This document shows, in pieces, positions 1 to 8,736 of a stretch of 28,803 nucleotides of DNA; position 1 is the stretch's first letter; each line of letters opens with the position of its first letter. Made by a program: the position numbers and the translations under genes. The stretch comes from Angelakisella sp. (GTDB lineage Bacteria > Bacillota > Clostridia > Oscillospirales > Ruminococcaceae), in assembly GCA_020024555.1 (NCBI GenBank), contig JAHHTQ010000027.1, forward strand, positions 1 through 28,803, written 5' to 3'. The notes beneath the pieces were generated by a model, which did not search any database, was not told where the DNA came from, and saw only the letters and a list, made by a program, of their open reading frames with translations.

Positions 1-30
1 TTATCTTTTAATAATATTTTTGAATAAATA

Positions 31-64
31 TTATTATTTATTAATGTTCTTATTATTTATTAAT
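31..64. repeat. 15-bp direct repeat, AT-only
   Basis: The 15-mer TTATTATTTATTAAT occurs at 31-45 and again at 50-64 with a 4-base spacer. It is AT-only low-complexity sequence at the window edge, and I assign no function. Confidence 0.5.
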
Positions 65-112
65 AACATTAAATACGCCTTATAAATATCTCAGATGCAA
101 TATAATTTTTTA

Positions 113-157
113 ACCAAAACTTAATTTGATAAGTCAATTCACAAATTAAGCTTTGGT
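113..157. terminator. Long hairpin downstream of the PHP-type gene
   Basis: Arms 113-128 and 142-157 are complementary at 15 of 16 positions around a 13-base loop. The hairpin lies 20 bp beyond the stop of the minus-strand PHP-type gene, so it is placed to end or stabilise that transcript. On the minus strand the arm is followed by an A-run rather than a T-run, so it is not a textbook intrinsic terminator. Apart from this and the repeat at 31-64, bases 1-177 contain nothing I can name. Confidence 0.5.
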
Positions 158-177
158 TATATTGATAGGTATAAGGA

Positions 178-1671
178 TTATTTAAAATATACAGGTGTTA
201 CAAAAGCGCAACTGCCATTTAATTCAAATACTTCCATATGATAAAAATCTTTTGATTTTGGAGCAACAGTATCTGCCCATTCACCGCTTACTGTATATTG
301 GCTCTCTGTTATTATTGGGTGAACTTTGAATGCTTGTGAATGGAAATATTTTGTATGTTCGCTGTAACCATATTCCATAAGTTCTTTAACTGTGCATATT
401 CTGTTATGTCCATTTATATCTATCGTAATTTTTGTGTCAGGATTACCTTTAAGCTCTATTACAACAGCAGATGTAAGCGGGTGCATAGGAGAAACGTTTT
501 TTACAGTGTAGCATTGCCATTCCACAGTATTTTCCGTAAGTTCTGTAATTTTATCGTCAATTTTGTTTGCATCATCATAACCATCAGTGGTAACAGTACT
601 TGGGGCAAGAACGCTTCTACCTCTGAAACAAGGCTCGGCATCAAGTATTTTTCCGTCAGAGACACTTACTTTGCCTTTCCACTCAAATAAATCATCTTTA
701 TTATTTCCCCAGCCCATTTCTATTCTGAATTTATATGAGGAATCAGTTTCTTTCGGTTCTAACATCAGTCCTTCTACAATTTTTACAGGTTTGTAATTTT
801 TGTAAATAACTACTTTATCTATGTTGTAGCAAGCTTTAACACTATATTTTATATTAACAGGCTTTTCTGTAACAGGAACAATACTGCCTATTTCGTTACC
901 GTCAACTTTAAAATCACAAAGAATTCTGTCGCCTGTTACCGCATACGTTCTGCGGTTTATCAAAGCGTCCCAAATGCTTTCTCTTGATTTTTCATCAGCT
1001 ATTACAGCTAGTTTTCCGTCGCCGTATGAGCCGGGAAATCCACAGTGGTGGTCAGTTGAACCAACAAAGCCAAAGTGATAGCCTCTTTTTAAACCTTCTT
1101 TAACAGTGTTGTGGCTGTCACGTGGACCCATATTGTGATAGTATGCAAATGGCGCTGTTTCGTTCATTGAACAACCATGTTTTGAACAAACCTCAATAAG
1201 AGGAGTGATATTTTCATCATATTTATTCCAATCAATACCACGATAGTTAGGGGTATAACCTATATGGTGGGCAACAGTAAGAGCTCTTACGCCAACATCA
1301 CTTACAAGCTCAGCAGGTGAATTTCTGTAAATAAGCGGTAAGGAGTCATCAGGTGAAACAATGTGGTGGTCACCATATTCACAAGAGTGCATTTCATAAG
1401 CCTGAAAAGTAACAAGCCCATCTTTGTTTGCATCTGCCACAAGCTTCTCTGTCTCGTCCCAATGCTCTTTCAGTTTTTTGAAGCCTTCTCTGTGAAAATC
1501 AACTACAAAGGCTGTTTCTTCTTTTCGTTCGTACATATCTGGCCACATAGCATGTCCTGTAACCGCAACAAAATCCAAATGGTTTTTTGCTGTGTTCAGT
1601 GCATTTTTCAACGAACCATATCCGTATGAAATTCCACAATGATTGTGTATATCTCCCCAATAAATAGCCAT
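178..1671 (-). CDS. PHP-superfamily metallohydrolase, DUF3604/CehA-like
   Basis: A 497-aa cytoplasmic protein without a signal peptide. The N-terminal 250 residues carry the metal-binding motifs of the PHP/DUF3604 group: D7-x-H9-x-H11, H40, H102-H103, H135-H136, E160 and D207-H208-H209. The segment around 232-262 (WDALINRRTYAVTGDRI then a DFKVDGNEIGS stretch) matches the usual end of that fold. Residues 265-497 look like a beta-rich extra domain. Members hydrolyse phosphoester or other ester-type bonds; the substrate here is unknown. It lies 51 bp downstream of GH88 gene 1 on the same strand, probably one transcript. ATG 1671 has GAGG 10 bases upstream. The fold is well supported by motifs; the reaction is not. 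Confidence 0.8.
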   Translation of the reverse strand: MAIYWGDIHNHCGISYGYGSLKNALNTAKNHLDFVAVTGHAMWPDMYERKEETAFVVDFHREGFKKLKEHWDETEKLVADANKDGLVTFQAYEMHSCEYGDHHIVSPDDSLPLIYRNSPAELVSDVGVRALTVAHHIGYTPNYRGIDWNKYDENITPLIEVCSKHGCSMNETAPFAYYHNMGPRDSHNTVKEGLKRGYHFGFVGSTDHHCGFPGSYGDGKLAVIADEKSRESIWDALINRRTYAVTGDRILCDFKVDGNEIGSIVPVTEKPVNIKYSVKACYNIDKVVIYKNYKPVKIVEGLMLEPKETDSSYKFRIEMGWGNNKDDLFEWKGKVSVSDGKILDAEPCFRGRSVLAPSTVTTDGYDDANKIDDKITELTENTVEWQCYTVKNVSPMHPLTSAVVIELKGNPDTKITIDINGHNRICTVKELMEYGYSEHTKYFHSQAFKVHPIITESQYTVSGEWADTVAPKSKDFYHMEVFELNGSCAFVTPVYFK

Positions 1672-1722
1672 AATTAAATAACCTCATCTTTCATTTTTAA
1701 TTTTTGTTTAATATTTTAAGTA

Positions 1723-2832
1723 TTAAAAAATACCGTTTAAACCTTTTAATTTTCCAAGAGCTTCAACAAAGTAAAAATCACCATATATTATTGGAACGTT
1801 GACATATTTATTATTTGTATAATTTACCGTACCCATTTTTATTATTCCTTGCGTGCTGTCATCAAAGCAAGCACATTTTTCTATAAGTACTTTTAACAGA
1901 GTTTTTGCTTCGTTTATGTATTTGTTTTTTTCTTCATTATTGCTGCAAAGTTTTGCTATTTCAAGCATACCGCTGGCAGCTATTGACATTGAAGATGTGT
2001 CTTTGGCAAATTTATCTTTTTCGTCCGTATCAAAGTCCCAATATGCTATTTTATCTTTCGGTAGTCTTTCCATATATCTATCTGCCACTTTTTTTGCAGT
2101 ATCAATAAAATCTGCGTTGCCTGTTTCACGATACGATATGGCAAAGCCGTATATTGCCCATGCTTGTCCACGTGACCATGATGACTCAGGGCTTTTTCCC
2201 TGTCCTTGCATATTTTCTATTTTGTTACCATTATTATAATCAAACGAAACAACATGTACTACGCTGTAATCATCACGAATAAAAGCCTTCTGTGCCGTTT
2301 TTGCGTGTGCTTCGGCTATTTGCTTAAATCGTGGATCTTTTGTTTCTTTGCTTGCCCAATACAGAAGGGACAAATTCATCATACAATCGATTATACCCCA
2401 ACCAATACGTCTATCACCGTTCCATGCGCGTATAAATTTTCCCGCAAGATTAAATCTGCTTGCAAGAACAGAAGTTGCTTTTAAAGCGCGTTTTCGGGAG
2501 ATAGCGCTGTTTGTATGTTTATAGTGTTCCACAGCTGTCGGCAACCACATAAAACCTACGTCATGGTGTAACTGTTCAAAGTCATCAAGAACAGTATCTT
2601 GTATAGTTTCGATTTCGTTGGCTATTTCAAAAATCTTAGGGTCATAGGTTTCACGATAATTGAGCCACAATAGACCGCACCAAAAACCACCTGTCCAAAA
2701 ACCTACTCTCTCATTATTGTAGTTTCCGTTTTCTTCTATTGCAACATGTGGAAATTTCACACCTATACTTTCACTGTTACGCTTAATTTTTTCCATTGAT
2801 TTAACGTATGCATCTAAAAAAATATCTTCCAT
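1723..2832 (-). CDS. ugl: GH88 unsaturated glucuronyl hydrolase, paralogue 1
   Basis: This cytoplasmic enzyme hydrates the unsaturated uronic acid that lyases leave at the non-reducing end of oligosaccharides, releasing it from its neighbouring sugar. The protein is 369 aa, normal for GH88, and forms one (alpha/alpha)6 barrel. The two family aspartates are visible as D91 (HHDVGF) and D149 (IIDCMMN). H193, Q211, R221 and W225 fall in the positions I recall for the Bacillus sp. GL1 enzyme. The longer frame opens at ATG 2847, but AAAGGAG lies inside that extension, 5 bases before ATG 2832, so 2832 is the likely start. It leads the GH88-PHP pair and is divergent from the AraC-type regulator. It is clearly paralogous to the gene at 5437-6546. 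Confidence 0.9.
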   Translation of the reverse strand: MEDIFLDAYVKSMEKIKRNSESIGVKFPHVAIEENGNYNNERVGFWTGGFWCGLLWLNYRETYDPKIFEIANEIETIQDTVLDDFEQLHHDVGFMWLPTAVEHYKHTNSAISRKRALKATSVLASRFNLAGKFIRAWNGDRRIGWGIIDCMMNLSLLYWASKETKDPRFKQIAEAHAKTAQKAFIRDDYSVVHVVSFDYNNGNKIENMQGQGKSPESSWSRGQAWAIYGFAISYRETGNADFIDTAKKVADRYMERLPKDKIAYWDFDTDEKDKFAKDTSSMSIAASGMLEIAKLCSNNEEKNKYINEAKTLLKVLIEKCACFDDSTQGIIKMGTVNYTNNKYVNVPIIYGDFYFVEALGKLKGLNGIF

Positions 2833-2880
2833 AAGTACTCCTTTCATTTTAAAGTTGGTTTTTTTCTATGTTTTATATCC

Positions 2881-2909
2881 ATAAAAACTCAACAAAAATC
2901 TTATGTCAA
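2881..2909 (-). promoter_or_regulatory. Candidate promoter of the GH88-1/PHP operon
   Basis: On the minus strand TTGACA (2904-2909, a perfect -35) is followed after 17 bases by TTTTAT (2881-2886, 4 of 6 to the -10 consensus). The start codon is about 50 bases downstream. No copy of the paired repeat seen at 10869-10897 lies upstream. Confidence 0.5.
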
Positions 2910-2984
2910 ATTAAAATAAACTATTATATAATAATTACAAAAACCTAGTCTTTTTATAAGTTATTATATATAAAATAAAAAATG

Positions 2985-3013
2985 TTGAATTTTGTATACA
3001 ATTATGATAAACT
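2985..3013 (+). promoter_or_regulatory. Candidate promoter of the AraC-type regulator gene
   Basis: TTGAAT (2985-2990), a 17-base spacer and TAAACT (3008-3013) form a moderate sigma-A-like promoter about 80 bases before ATG 3093. The AT-rich background makes chance matches likely. Confidence 0.35.
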
Positions 3014-3092
3014 AATAGGGTATATTTATAAATTATTGTAAATATTTTAAAATATAGTTTAAACATTTATGGAAAATAACGGGTGTGTATAA

Positions 3093-5318
3093 ATGAAAAA
3101 ATTTTTAAATAAATTTGCCATACAAAAAGATTCATCAATTCTTTTTATAACAATAATAACCAATATAATATTTGTTATTATACTTACATTCATAAATTAT
3201 TTGTTTTACTATAATAGTACAAAAAGTATTATAAAGGAAAATTTCAGTGAATATAATAATCAAATACAAACAAGCCGACTAAAAAATATTGATGATTATT
3301 TATTAAATTCTTTGTGTGAAATCAAAAAGAGATATTTTATTCCTTATGATAAAAACAGTTATATAATAAAACCCCAATATCAAGATATATCCAATGATTA
3401 CACTTCAATACAAAATCTGCAATCTAAACTAAGCAGTATCAAGGAGAATAATCCTTATATAAAGGCTATTGACATATATTACAAAAAATCAAATACGATT
3501 ATTACCAATAGTTATAATATGCACTTTAATGTACAAGAAAACGAAATTAATAATTTGATACCTTGGTATAGCCCATACATTGAGAAAAATGTCGAAACGG
3601 CACTTTTAAATTATGACAATAATCTTTATGCATCACAGGGTAAGTATATAACTTATGTAACACAAATTAATTTATGGTTGCCACAGCCAGAACCAATTAC
3701 AATGGCAGTACATATTTCAGTAAACGAATTTAATAAATACATTGATGAAACAAAAGGCGTATTTTGCATAGCTGATAAAGAAAATAACATAATTTACAAA
3801 ACAGGATATTATAAGGATAATATTGATATAAAAAATATAGAAACTTTAACTGAATTAAAAAAATATCTTGAAGAACATAACTTTATTTCCGTTTCTTATA
3901 CAAGTGACAATTTTGACATTACATTAAATTATATGTTACCATATAATATGTTTTATTATAATTTAAATCCCAATTATACAATTTTGGTTATAAGTTATAT
4001 TATATTGTTTGTGGTAAATACAATCTTTGTAGTTGTCATTGTATTAATAAACGACGCAAGATACAGAAAAAAAATGCAGGTATATTTGGAAAAATACGAT
4101 ATTAATGTTAAAAAATACAATCCGGTTGAAAATTCTTTGGAACTTATCGGTCAACGTGTAAATGATTTAAATACTATCAAAAACGCATCTGAACCTATTA
4201 TAAAAATACATATAATCCGTTCGCTTATAATTGGCAGAAACTCAGAAGAAGAATTTCAAAAGATTTGTTCAGATTTAAAATACAATAATATATTGTGTTT
4301 TATTGTTGAATTGAATAGTGATAAATATGCAACAATACCGATAGATAAACTTCAAAATAACTTAAATGAGATATCAGATAGATGCCAAATATTTTGCACA
4401 TCAATGGAAAATAATCAAATAACGGTAATTAATATCTATAATAAACCGGACTGTAAAGATATTAAAAACAACTTTGAAAATTTGATAAGAAGCTATGATG
4501 AAACAGCAAAAATCTTTATAGGAAATGAATATGAAATTACAAGTGAGGCGTTTAAATTAGCCTATGAATCAGCTAATGTTACCCGTCAATACAGCTATAT
4601 CTTTCCTGAAACTTTGGTGCTTACCTATGATAATTTGAATATATCCAAACGATATGGATACGGAAGTCATTTAAAGTTATTTTCCAATATAGAAGCATCA
4701 CTCATCGCGCAAAACTATATAGAATTTAAGGGAAATGTGTATATGCTTATTGATGCCTTAAAAAACGGATATTATACCATTGATTATTGCATTATTATTT
4801 TACGTGATTTAAGTATATTATTTTATAACATCATAGAAAAAAACAACTTAGATTCAAATACGATTTATAACTATGATTTAAGACAATATTTTGATAAAAT
4901 AAAAGATATTGACGAATTTTATATATGGTTATGTAATCTATGTGAAATTTATCTGCAAAATTTACATCAGAGAAGCATCAGTATTGATGAAGATTTTAAA
5001 TCAAAATTAACTGAATATATTGATAAAAATATTGAAAATAACATTTCTCTGGAAACTTTGGCAGAAGAATTTGATACTAAAACTTATATTTTAAGCAGAA
5101 CTTTTAAACAGTTATTTAATAAAAGTTACAGTGACTATATAAGAGAAAAGAAAATGAAAAGAAGTTTGGAATTACTGGAACAAGGTATATCTGTAAAAGA
5201 TATAGGCGAACGCCTAAGCTACAACTCCACACAATATTTTATAAAGATATTTAAATTGGAATATGGTATAACACCATATCAATATTATAAAAAGAATATC
5301 AAAAATGACAGTGAATAA
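3093..5318 (+). CDS. Membrane-anchored AraC/YesN-type transcription regulator
   Basis: A 741-aa one-component regulator. Membrane helix 1 is at about 15-38 and helix 2 at about 296-320, enclosing an extracellular sensor region of about 255 residues (Cache-like by position, not by motif). A cytoplasmic linker of about 300 residues follows. The last 100 residues are an AraC DNA-binding domain with two helix-turn-helix units: one around ISLETLAEEF, and one around ISVKDIGERL ending in the typical GITPYQYYKK. Proteins of this build usually sit beside and activate sugar ABC-transporter operons. It is the only regulator in the sugar locus, so it is the best candidate to bind the paired repeats at 10869-10897 and 11082-11110. 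Its ribosome site is weak (GGGTG 7 bases before ATG), consistent with low expression. Confidence 0.88.
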   Translation: MKKFLNKFAIQKDSSILFITIITNIIFVIILTFINYLFYYNSTKSIIKENFSEYNNQIQTSRLKNIDDYLLNSLCEIKKRYFIPYDKNSYIIKPQYQDISNDYTSIQNLQSKLSSIKENNPYIKAIDIYYKKSNTIITNSYNMHFNVQENEINNLIPWYSPYIEKNVETALLNYDNNLYASQGKYITYVTQINLWLPQPEPITMAVHISVNEFNKYIDETKGVFCIADKENNIIYKTGYYKDNIDIKNIETLTELKKYLEEHNFISVSYTSDNFDITLNYMLPYNMFYYNLNPNYTILVISYIILFVVNTIFVVVIVLINDARYRKKMQVYLEKYDINVKKYNPVENSLELIGQRVNDLNTIKNASEPIIKIHIIRSLIIGRNSEEEFQKICSDLKYNNILCFIVELNSDKYATIPIDKLQNNLNEISDRCQIFCTSMENNQITVINIYNKPDCKDIKNNFENLIRSYDETAKIFIGNEYEITSEAFKLAYESANVTRQYSYIFPETLVLTYDNLNISKRYGYGSHLKLFSNIEASLIAQNYIEFKGNVYMLIDALKNGYYTIDYCIIILRDLSILFYNIIEKNNLDSNTIYNYDLRQYFDKIKDIDEFYIWLCNLCEIYLQNLHQRSISIDEDFKSKLTEYIDKNIENNISLETLAEEFDTKTYILSRTFKQLFNKSYSDYIREKKMKRSLELLEQGISVKDIGERLSYNSTQYFIKIFKLEYGITPYQYYKKNIKNDSE

Positions 5319-5385
5319 GAGAGCAAATAAACTTTTTCCATTATAAACATAGTATCAAATTCAATTATTTAAATTATATTAATAT

Positions 5386-5421
5386 GCCCACTTATGTATT
5401 GTTTTTTATACAAAAGCGGGC
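5386..5421 (+). terminator. Intrinsic terminator after the AraC-type gene
   Basis: Arms 5386-5399 and 5408-5421 pair at 12 of 14 positions around an 8-base T-rich loop and are followed by TGTTTTATTG. It sits between two convergent genes. The T-rich tail favours the plus strand, with weaker use possible for GH88 gene 2. Confidence 0.7.
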
Positions 5422-5436
5422 TGTTTTATTGTCAAA

Positions 5437-6546
5437 TCAGAAAAATCCTTTTAGCCCTTTTAATTTATCCAAAGCCTCTATAAAGTAGAAATCTCCATAA
5501 ATAATCGGAACATTTACGTGTTTATTGTTCGGATAGCTTACAGTTCCGTTTTTCAGTATTCCCTGTATGCTGTCATCAAAACAAGCGCATTCTTTTATCA
5601 ATGCGTCTATTAGTTCTATTGCATAGTCTGTATATAATTGCTTTTCCTTCTCATCATCGCACAAAGAGGCAATTTCGAGTAGTCCGCTTGCGGTGCAACT
5701 TGCAGAAGAAGAATCTTTTGCAAATTTATCTTTTTCATCACTGCAAAAATCCCAGTAAGGTATTTTGTTATCAGGTAAACTTGACATATATTTTTTCGCA
5801 ATAGCTTTTGCAGCATCAAAATATTCTTTTTTACCTGTCTCCCTGTAAGAAATTGCCATACCGTAAATTGCCCAAGCCTGTCCTCTGCTCCAAACAGAAT
5901 TTGCATCTTTTCCTTGTCCGCCTAGGCACTCTATTTTTTCACCTGTGTTTTCATTAAAGCGAACAAGGTGTGGAACTGTATTATCAGGTCGAATTACTTT
6001 ATTTAATACAGTATCTGCATGAGACATAGCAATATGCTTAAACCGTGGATCACCTGTCTCTTTTGACGCCCAGTATAGTAGTGGTATGTTCATCATACAG
6101 TCTATAATAACTATTCCTGCACTGTTTTTTAGTATATCTTCGTTCCATGCACGAATGTAATTACCTTTTGGATTAAATCTTCCCGCAAGTATACTGGCTG
6201 CCTTTAAAGCACGTACTCTTGACTTTTCAGAACCTGTATTCAGATAATGCTGTAAAGCTGTCGGTATCCATATAAATCCAACATCATGATGCATATGTAT
6301 AAAATCATTTAATGGTTCATCAAGTTTTTCTTCTATATCGTATGCAATTTCAAGTAGTTTTGAATCATGTGTTTCTCTGTATGCCAACCACAGCAAACCG
6401 CCCCAAAAACCATTTGTCCAAAAATGAATAGGTTCATTATTAAATTCGCCATTTGCGCCTATTCCTACATGTGGGAAAGTTGCCCCTATTTTTTCACTGT
6501 TTCTTCTAATTTTTTCAATAGCCAGTTTGTATTCTTTTTCAAACAT
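5437..6546 (-). CDS. ugl: GH88 unsaturated glucuronyl hydrolase, paralogue 2
   Basis: A second 369-aa cytoplasmic unsaturated uronyl hydrolase. Catalytic aspartates are D88 (HHDVGF) and D149 (IIDCMMN), and the VWSRGQAWAIYG substrate-binding segment is intact. By eye it shares more than half its residues with the protein at 1723-2832, so both copies look functional. A GTG at 6552 could extend the frame by two codons, but AGGAG lies only 3 bases before it and 9 bases before ATG 6546, so 6546 is preferred. That start overlaps the stop of the upstream heparinase-like gene by 8 bp, indicating translational coupling: lyase product would pass straight to this hydrolase. It is the last gene of the minus-strand operon. 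Confidence 0.9.
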   Translation of the reverse strand: MFEKEYKLAIEKIRRNSEKIGATFPHVGIGANGEFNNEPIHFWTNGFWGGLLWLAYRETHDSKLLEIAYDIEEKLDEPLNDFIHMHHDVGFIWIPTALQHYLNTGSEKSRVRALKAASILAGRFNPKGNYIRAWNEDILKNSAGIVIIDCMMNIPLLYWASKETGDPRFKHIAMSHADTVLNKVIRPDNTVPHLVRFNENTGEKIECLGGQGKDANSVWSRGQAWAIYGMAISYRETGKKEYFDAAKAIAKKYMSSLPDNKIPYWDFCSDEKDKFAKDSSSASCTASGLLEIASLCDDEKEKQLYTDYAIELIDALIKECACFDDSIQGILKNGTVSYPNNKHVNVPIIYGDFYFIEALDKLKGLKGFF

Positions 6547-8620
6547 AAGCACTATCTCCTTTTATATTATATTTTACTAAGTTACTAAAACTTAAAATAT
6601 CAATATCCGATATTTTAAGTTCATTAAATATTTTGTAATCTATATTGTTTATATCATTATAGTTAGATACATCAATGGCTTTTAGTGTTATTTCACAACT
6701 TGGATTTTCGGGAGTTGGTTCTTCATTTCCAAAATATACATCAATAACATACGGTATATCTTCACTGTAAAATTTGGATAGATTATAATTGGAATGAATA
6801 TCTATCTTTATTGCATTATCCCATTTAAATAAAAGCTTAACATCATTTTTGGTAAGCAAAACCATATTATCCGACAGCTCATTTACCGACACACTATGCT
6901 CTAAATTCCATCTTTGTATATGAGGATTTTTTTGACGTGTACCTTTTTCAATAATATCTTTTACAATAAACCCTTTTGACTTATTGAAAAGTATTTTTCT
7001 ACGATGTCTGCAAAATGTGTATCCGTCATGGAAAGCATCTATATATGAATAATCTTTATTCGCTTTGTACTCACTGATATAACAATTTGGCTTTAATACT
7101 CCCCATTTATTTGCGTAATATTTATTTGGCAAAATAGGCTTACCATGGACAAGTACTGAGTTATGGCTTTCCATATTATAATAATAGCCTCGTTCTTCAC
7201 TACCCATAATTACTCTATGATATAAAAAGTCAACATCGGGTTCATTTATAATATTTTCACCGTTCCATATACAATTAAGCGACAACATATCCATATGATT
7301 ATGTCCCGATGTACTCCTATCTTCTCTTATACAAGCAAGCAACATATTTGCCTTATCTGAATAATTGTTTCGGGACATATAATAACCGATATTTGTATTA
7401 CAAAAATCAGTTGGAACAGTTCGAGTCGCCTTGCCCATTGTTCTCTGTTCAAGAACCTCTTTGCAATAAGTATTGTTTACGCTACTTACACCAAGTGATA
7501 ATATTGGATTGATTTCCGGACCGCCATTATCTCCTATTGATATATATTTTGTTCCCGGTGGACTTATCATTGCAAGGGAATTAAATACATTCGAAACAAT
7601 ACCCATAGTATCATCGTCAAGCAATTTTTCATTATTAAATCTTGAAATACATATACCACGTGTCAGCATTTCACCAAGTGTTGCTCCGGCAAGATAGGCT
7701 GTTGAATGTTCACTGTAACCGCCGTCTTTGGTAAAATCATCATATATGTGTTGACGTACAATTTTTGCCCCATGTTCTTTCATACAGGCTAGTTCAGGAA
7801 ATTCAGGCAACATAACCCCTGTTATAAAAGGTACTAAGCCACGTTCCCACAAGTGATGATTGTAACTTTTGTATGGGCATTCATCAAATCTTCTGAACTG
7901 CATAGAGAAAAACCATATTCTTTTAATAATATCAAATGTCGCTTGATACCCTGACATATATGGCAAACGAGTGTAAAGTAATGAAATAAATACTATTGTA
8001 AGCCAACCTACACTCATTACATCTCTGTCTTCGGTATACATAAATCTGTTTGCGGTAGGACTTGTATCTACTATTTTCAAAGGATAGGTTTCAAAAAATT
8101 TATATAATATTTCTTTGAATTTTTCCACAACTTCATAATTATCTTCATTATGATACTTGATTGCAAGCGCTTCAAAAAATTGTCCACGAACGAACATATC
8201 AAGCGGATATCTATGACACTTACCTCTGTCTTTTATAAAATCAAAGTGTAACATATTTTCATAATTTTTGCCCAAATTTATCTCGCCATGCTTTCCACCC
8301 GGTAGGAGATAGATATTGTTCATTATTTTATCGGCAGATTTTTTAACAAAATCTTGTAAAGAACCATTTAGTCCAAGTGATGATTGCCAAAAATATGGAT
8401 TTTCATCAGGATTTATTTTACATAATGGTAAAGAACGATAATCAAACAAAAATTTTCTGTTTTGTCTATGTAAAAAATATTCGCATAGTTCTTCTTTTGC
8501 TTTTTCTGTATTGTTGCTATCTAAGGCGATTTTTACTTTTGACAATTCATTATTGTTATAGTCCAGCGCAGAAAATAACATCTCATCTGTTACTTCGGTT
8601 TCATCTATTGGTATGTACAA
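6539..8620 (-). CDS. Heparinase II/III-like polysaccharide lyase A
   Basis: About 693 aa, without a signal peptide, predicted to cut uronic-acid oligosaccharides by beta-elimination in the cytoplasm. An N-terminal (alpha/alpha)n toroid contains N254-H255-H256 and Y302-S303-E304-H305. The C-terminal beta-sandwich domain has H440-N-H442-x-D444 and S485-H486-N487, the usual Hepar_II_III pattern. The open frame extends to a GTG at 8662, but AAAGGAG at about 8632 sits 9 bases before TTG 8620. Starting there gives MYIPIDETEVTDE, which aligns with MINIPLDERTVTDK of the paralogue at 20629, so TTG 8620 is chosen. It is the second gene of the minus-strand operon, 116 bp after gene B. The exact polysaccharide lyase family and the glycan are not identifiable by eye. 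Confidence 0.85.
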   Translation of the reverse strand: MYIPIDETEVTDEMLFSALDYNNNELSKVKIALDSNNTEKAKEELCEYFLHRQNRKFLFDYRSLPLCKINPDENPYFWQSSLGLNGSLQDFVKKSADKIMNNIYLLPGGKHGEINLGKNYENMLHFDFIKDRGKCHRYPLDMFVRGQFFEALAIKYHNEDNYEVVEKFKEILYKFFETYPLKIVDTSPTANRFMYTEDRDVMSVGWLTIVFISLLYTRLPYMSGYQATFDIIKRIWFFSMQFRRFDECPYKSYNHHLWERGLVPFITGVMLPEFPELACMKEHGAKIVRQHIYDDFTKDGGYSEHSTAYLAGATLGEMLTRGICISRFNNEKLLDDDTMGIVSNVFNSLAMISPPGTKYISIGDNGGPEINPILSLGVSSVNNTYCKEVLEQRTMGKATRTVPTDFCNTNIGYYMSRNNYSDKANMLLACIREDRSTSGHNHMDMLSLNCIWNGENIINEPDVDFLYHRVIMGSEERGYYYNMESHNSVLVHGKPILPNKYYANKWGVLKPNCYISEYKANKDYSYIDAFHDGYTFCRHRRKILFNKSKGFIVKDIIEKGTRQKNPHIQRWNLEHSVSVNELSDNMVLLTKNDVKLLFKWDNAIKIDIHSNYNLSKFYSEDIPYVIDVYFGNEEPTPENPSCEITLKAIDVSNYNDINNIDYKIFNELKISDIDILSFSNLVKYNIKGDSAYV

Positions 8621-8736
8621 AAACAAACACTCCTTTTTATATAGATTTTGAATTTTATTCACAATTCAGAGCTGTCTTAATAATTTTTGTATTGTATCCC
8701 GCATTTTTGTAATTTTCCGTTGCGTATTTACCAAAG

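Noticed and set aside
2974..2984. Possible copy of the activator half-site before the AraC-type gene
   Set aside because: It has two mismatches, no partner at 18 bp, and a gap to the -35 different from the two real sites.
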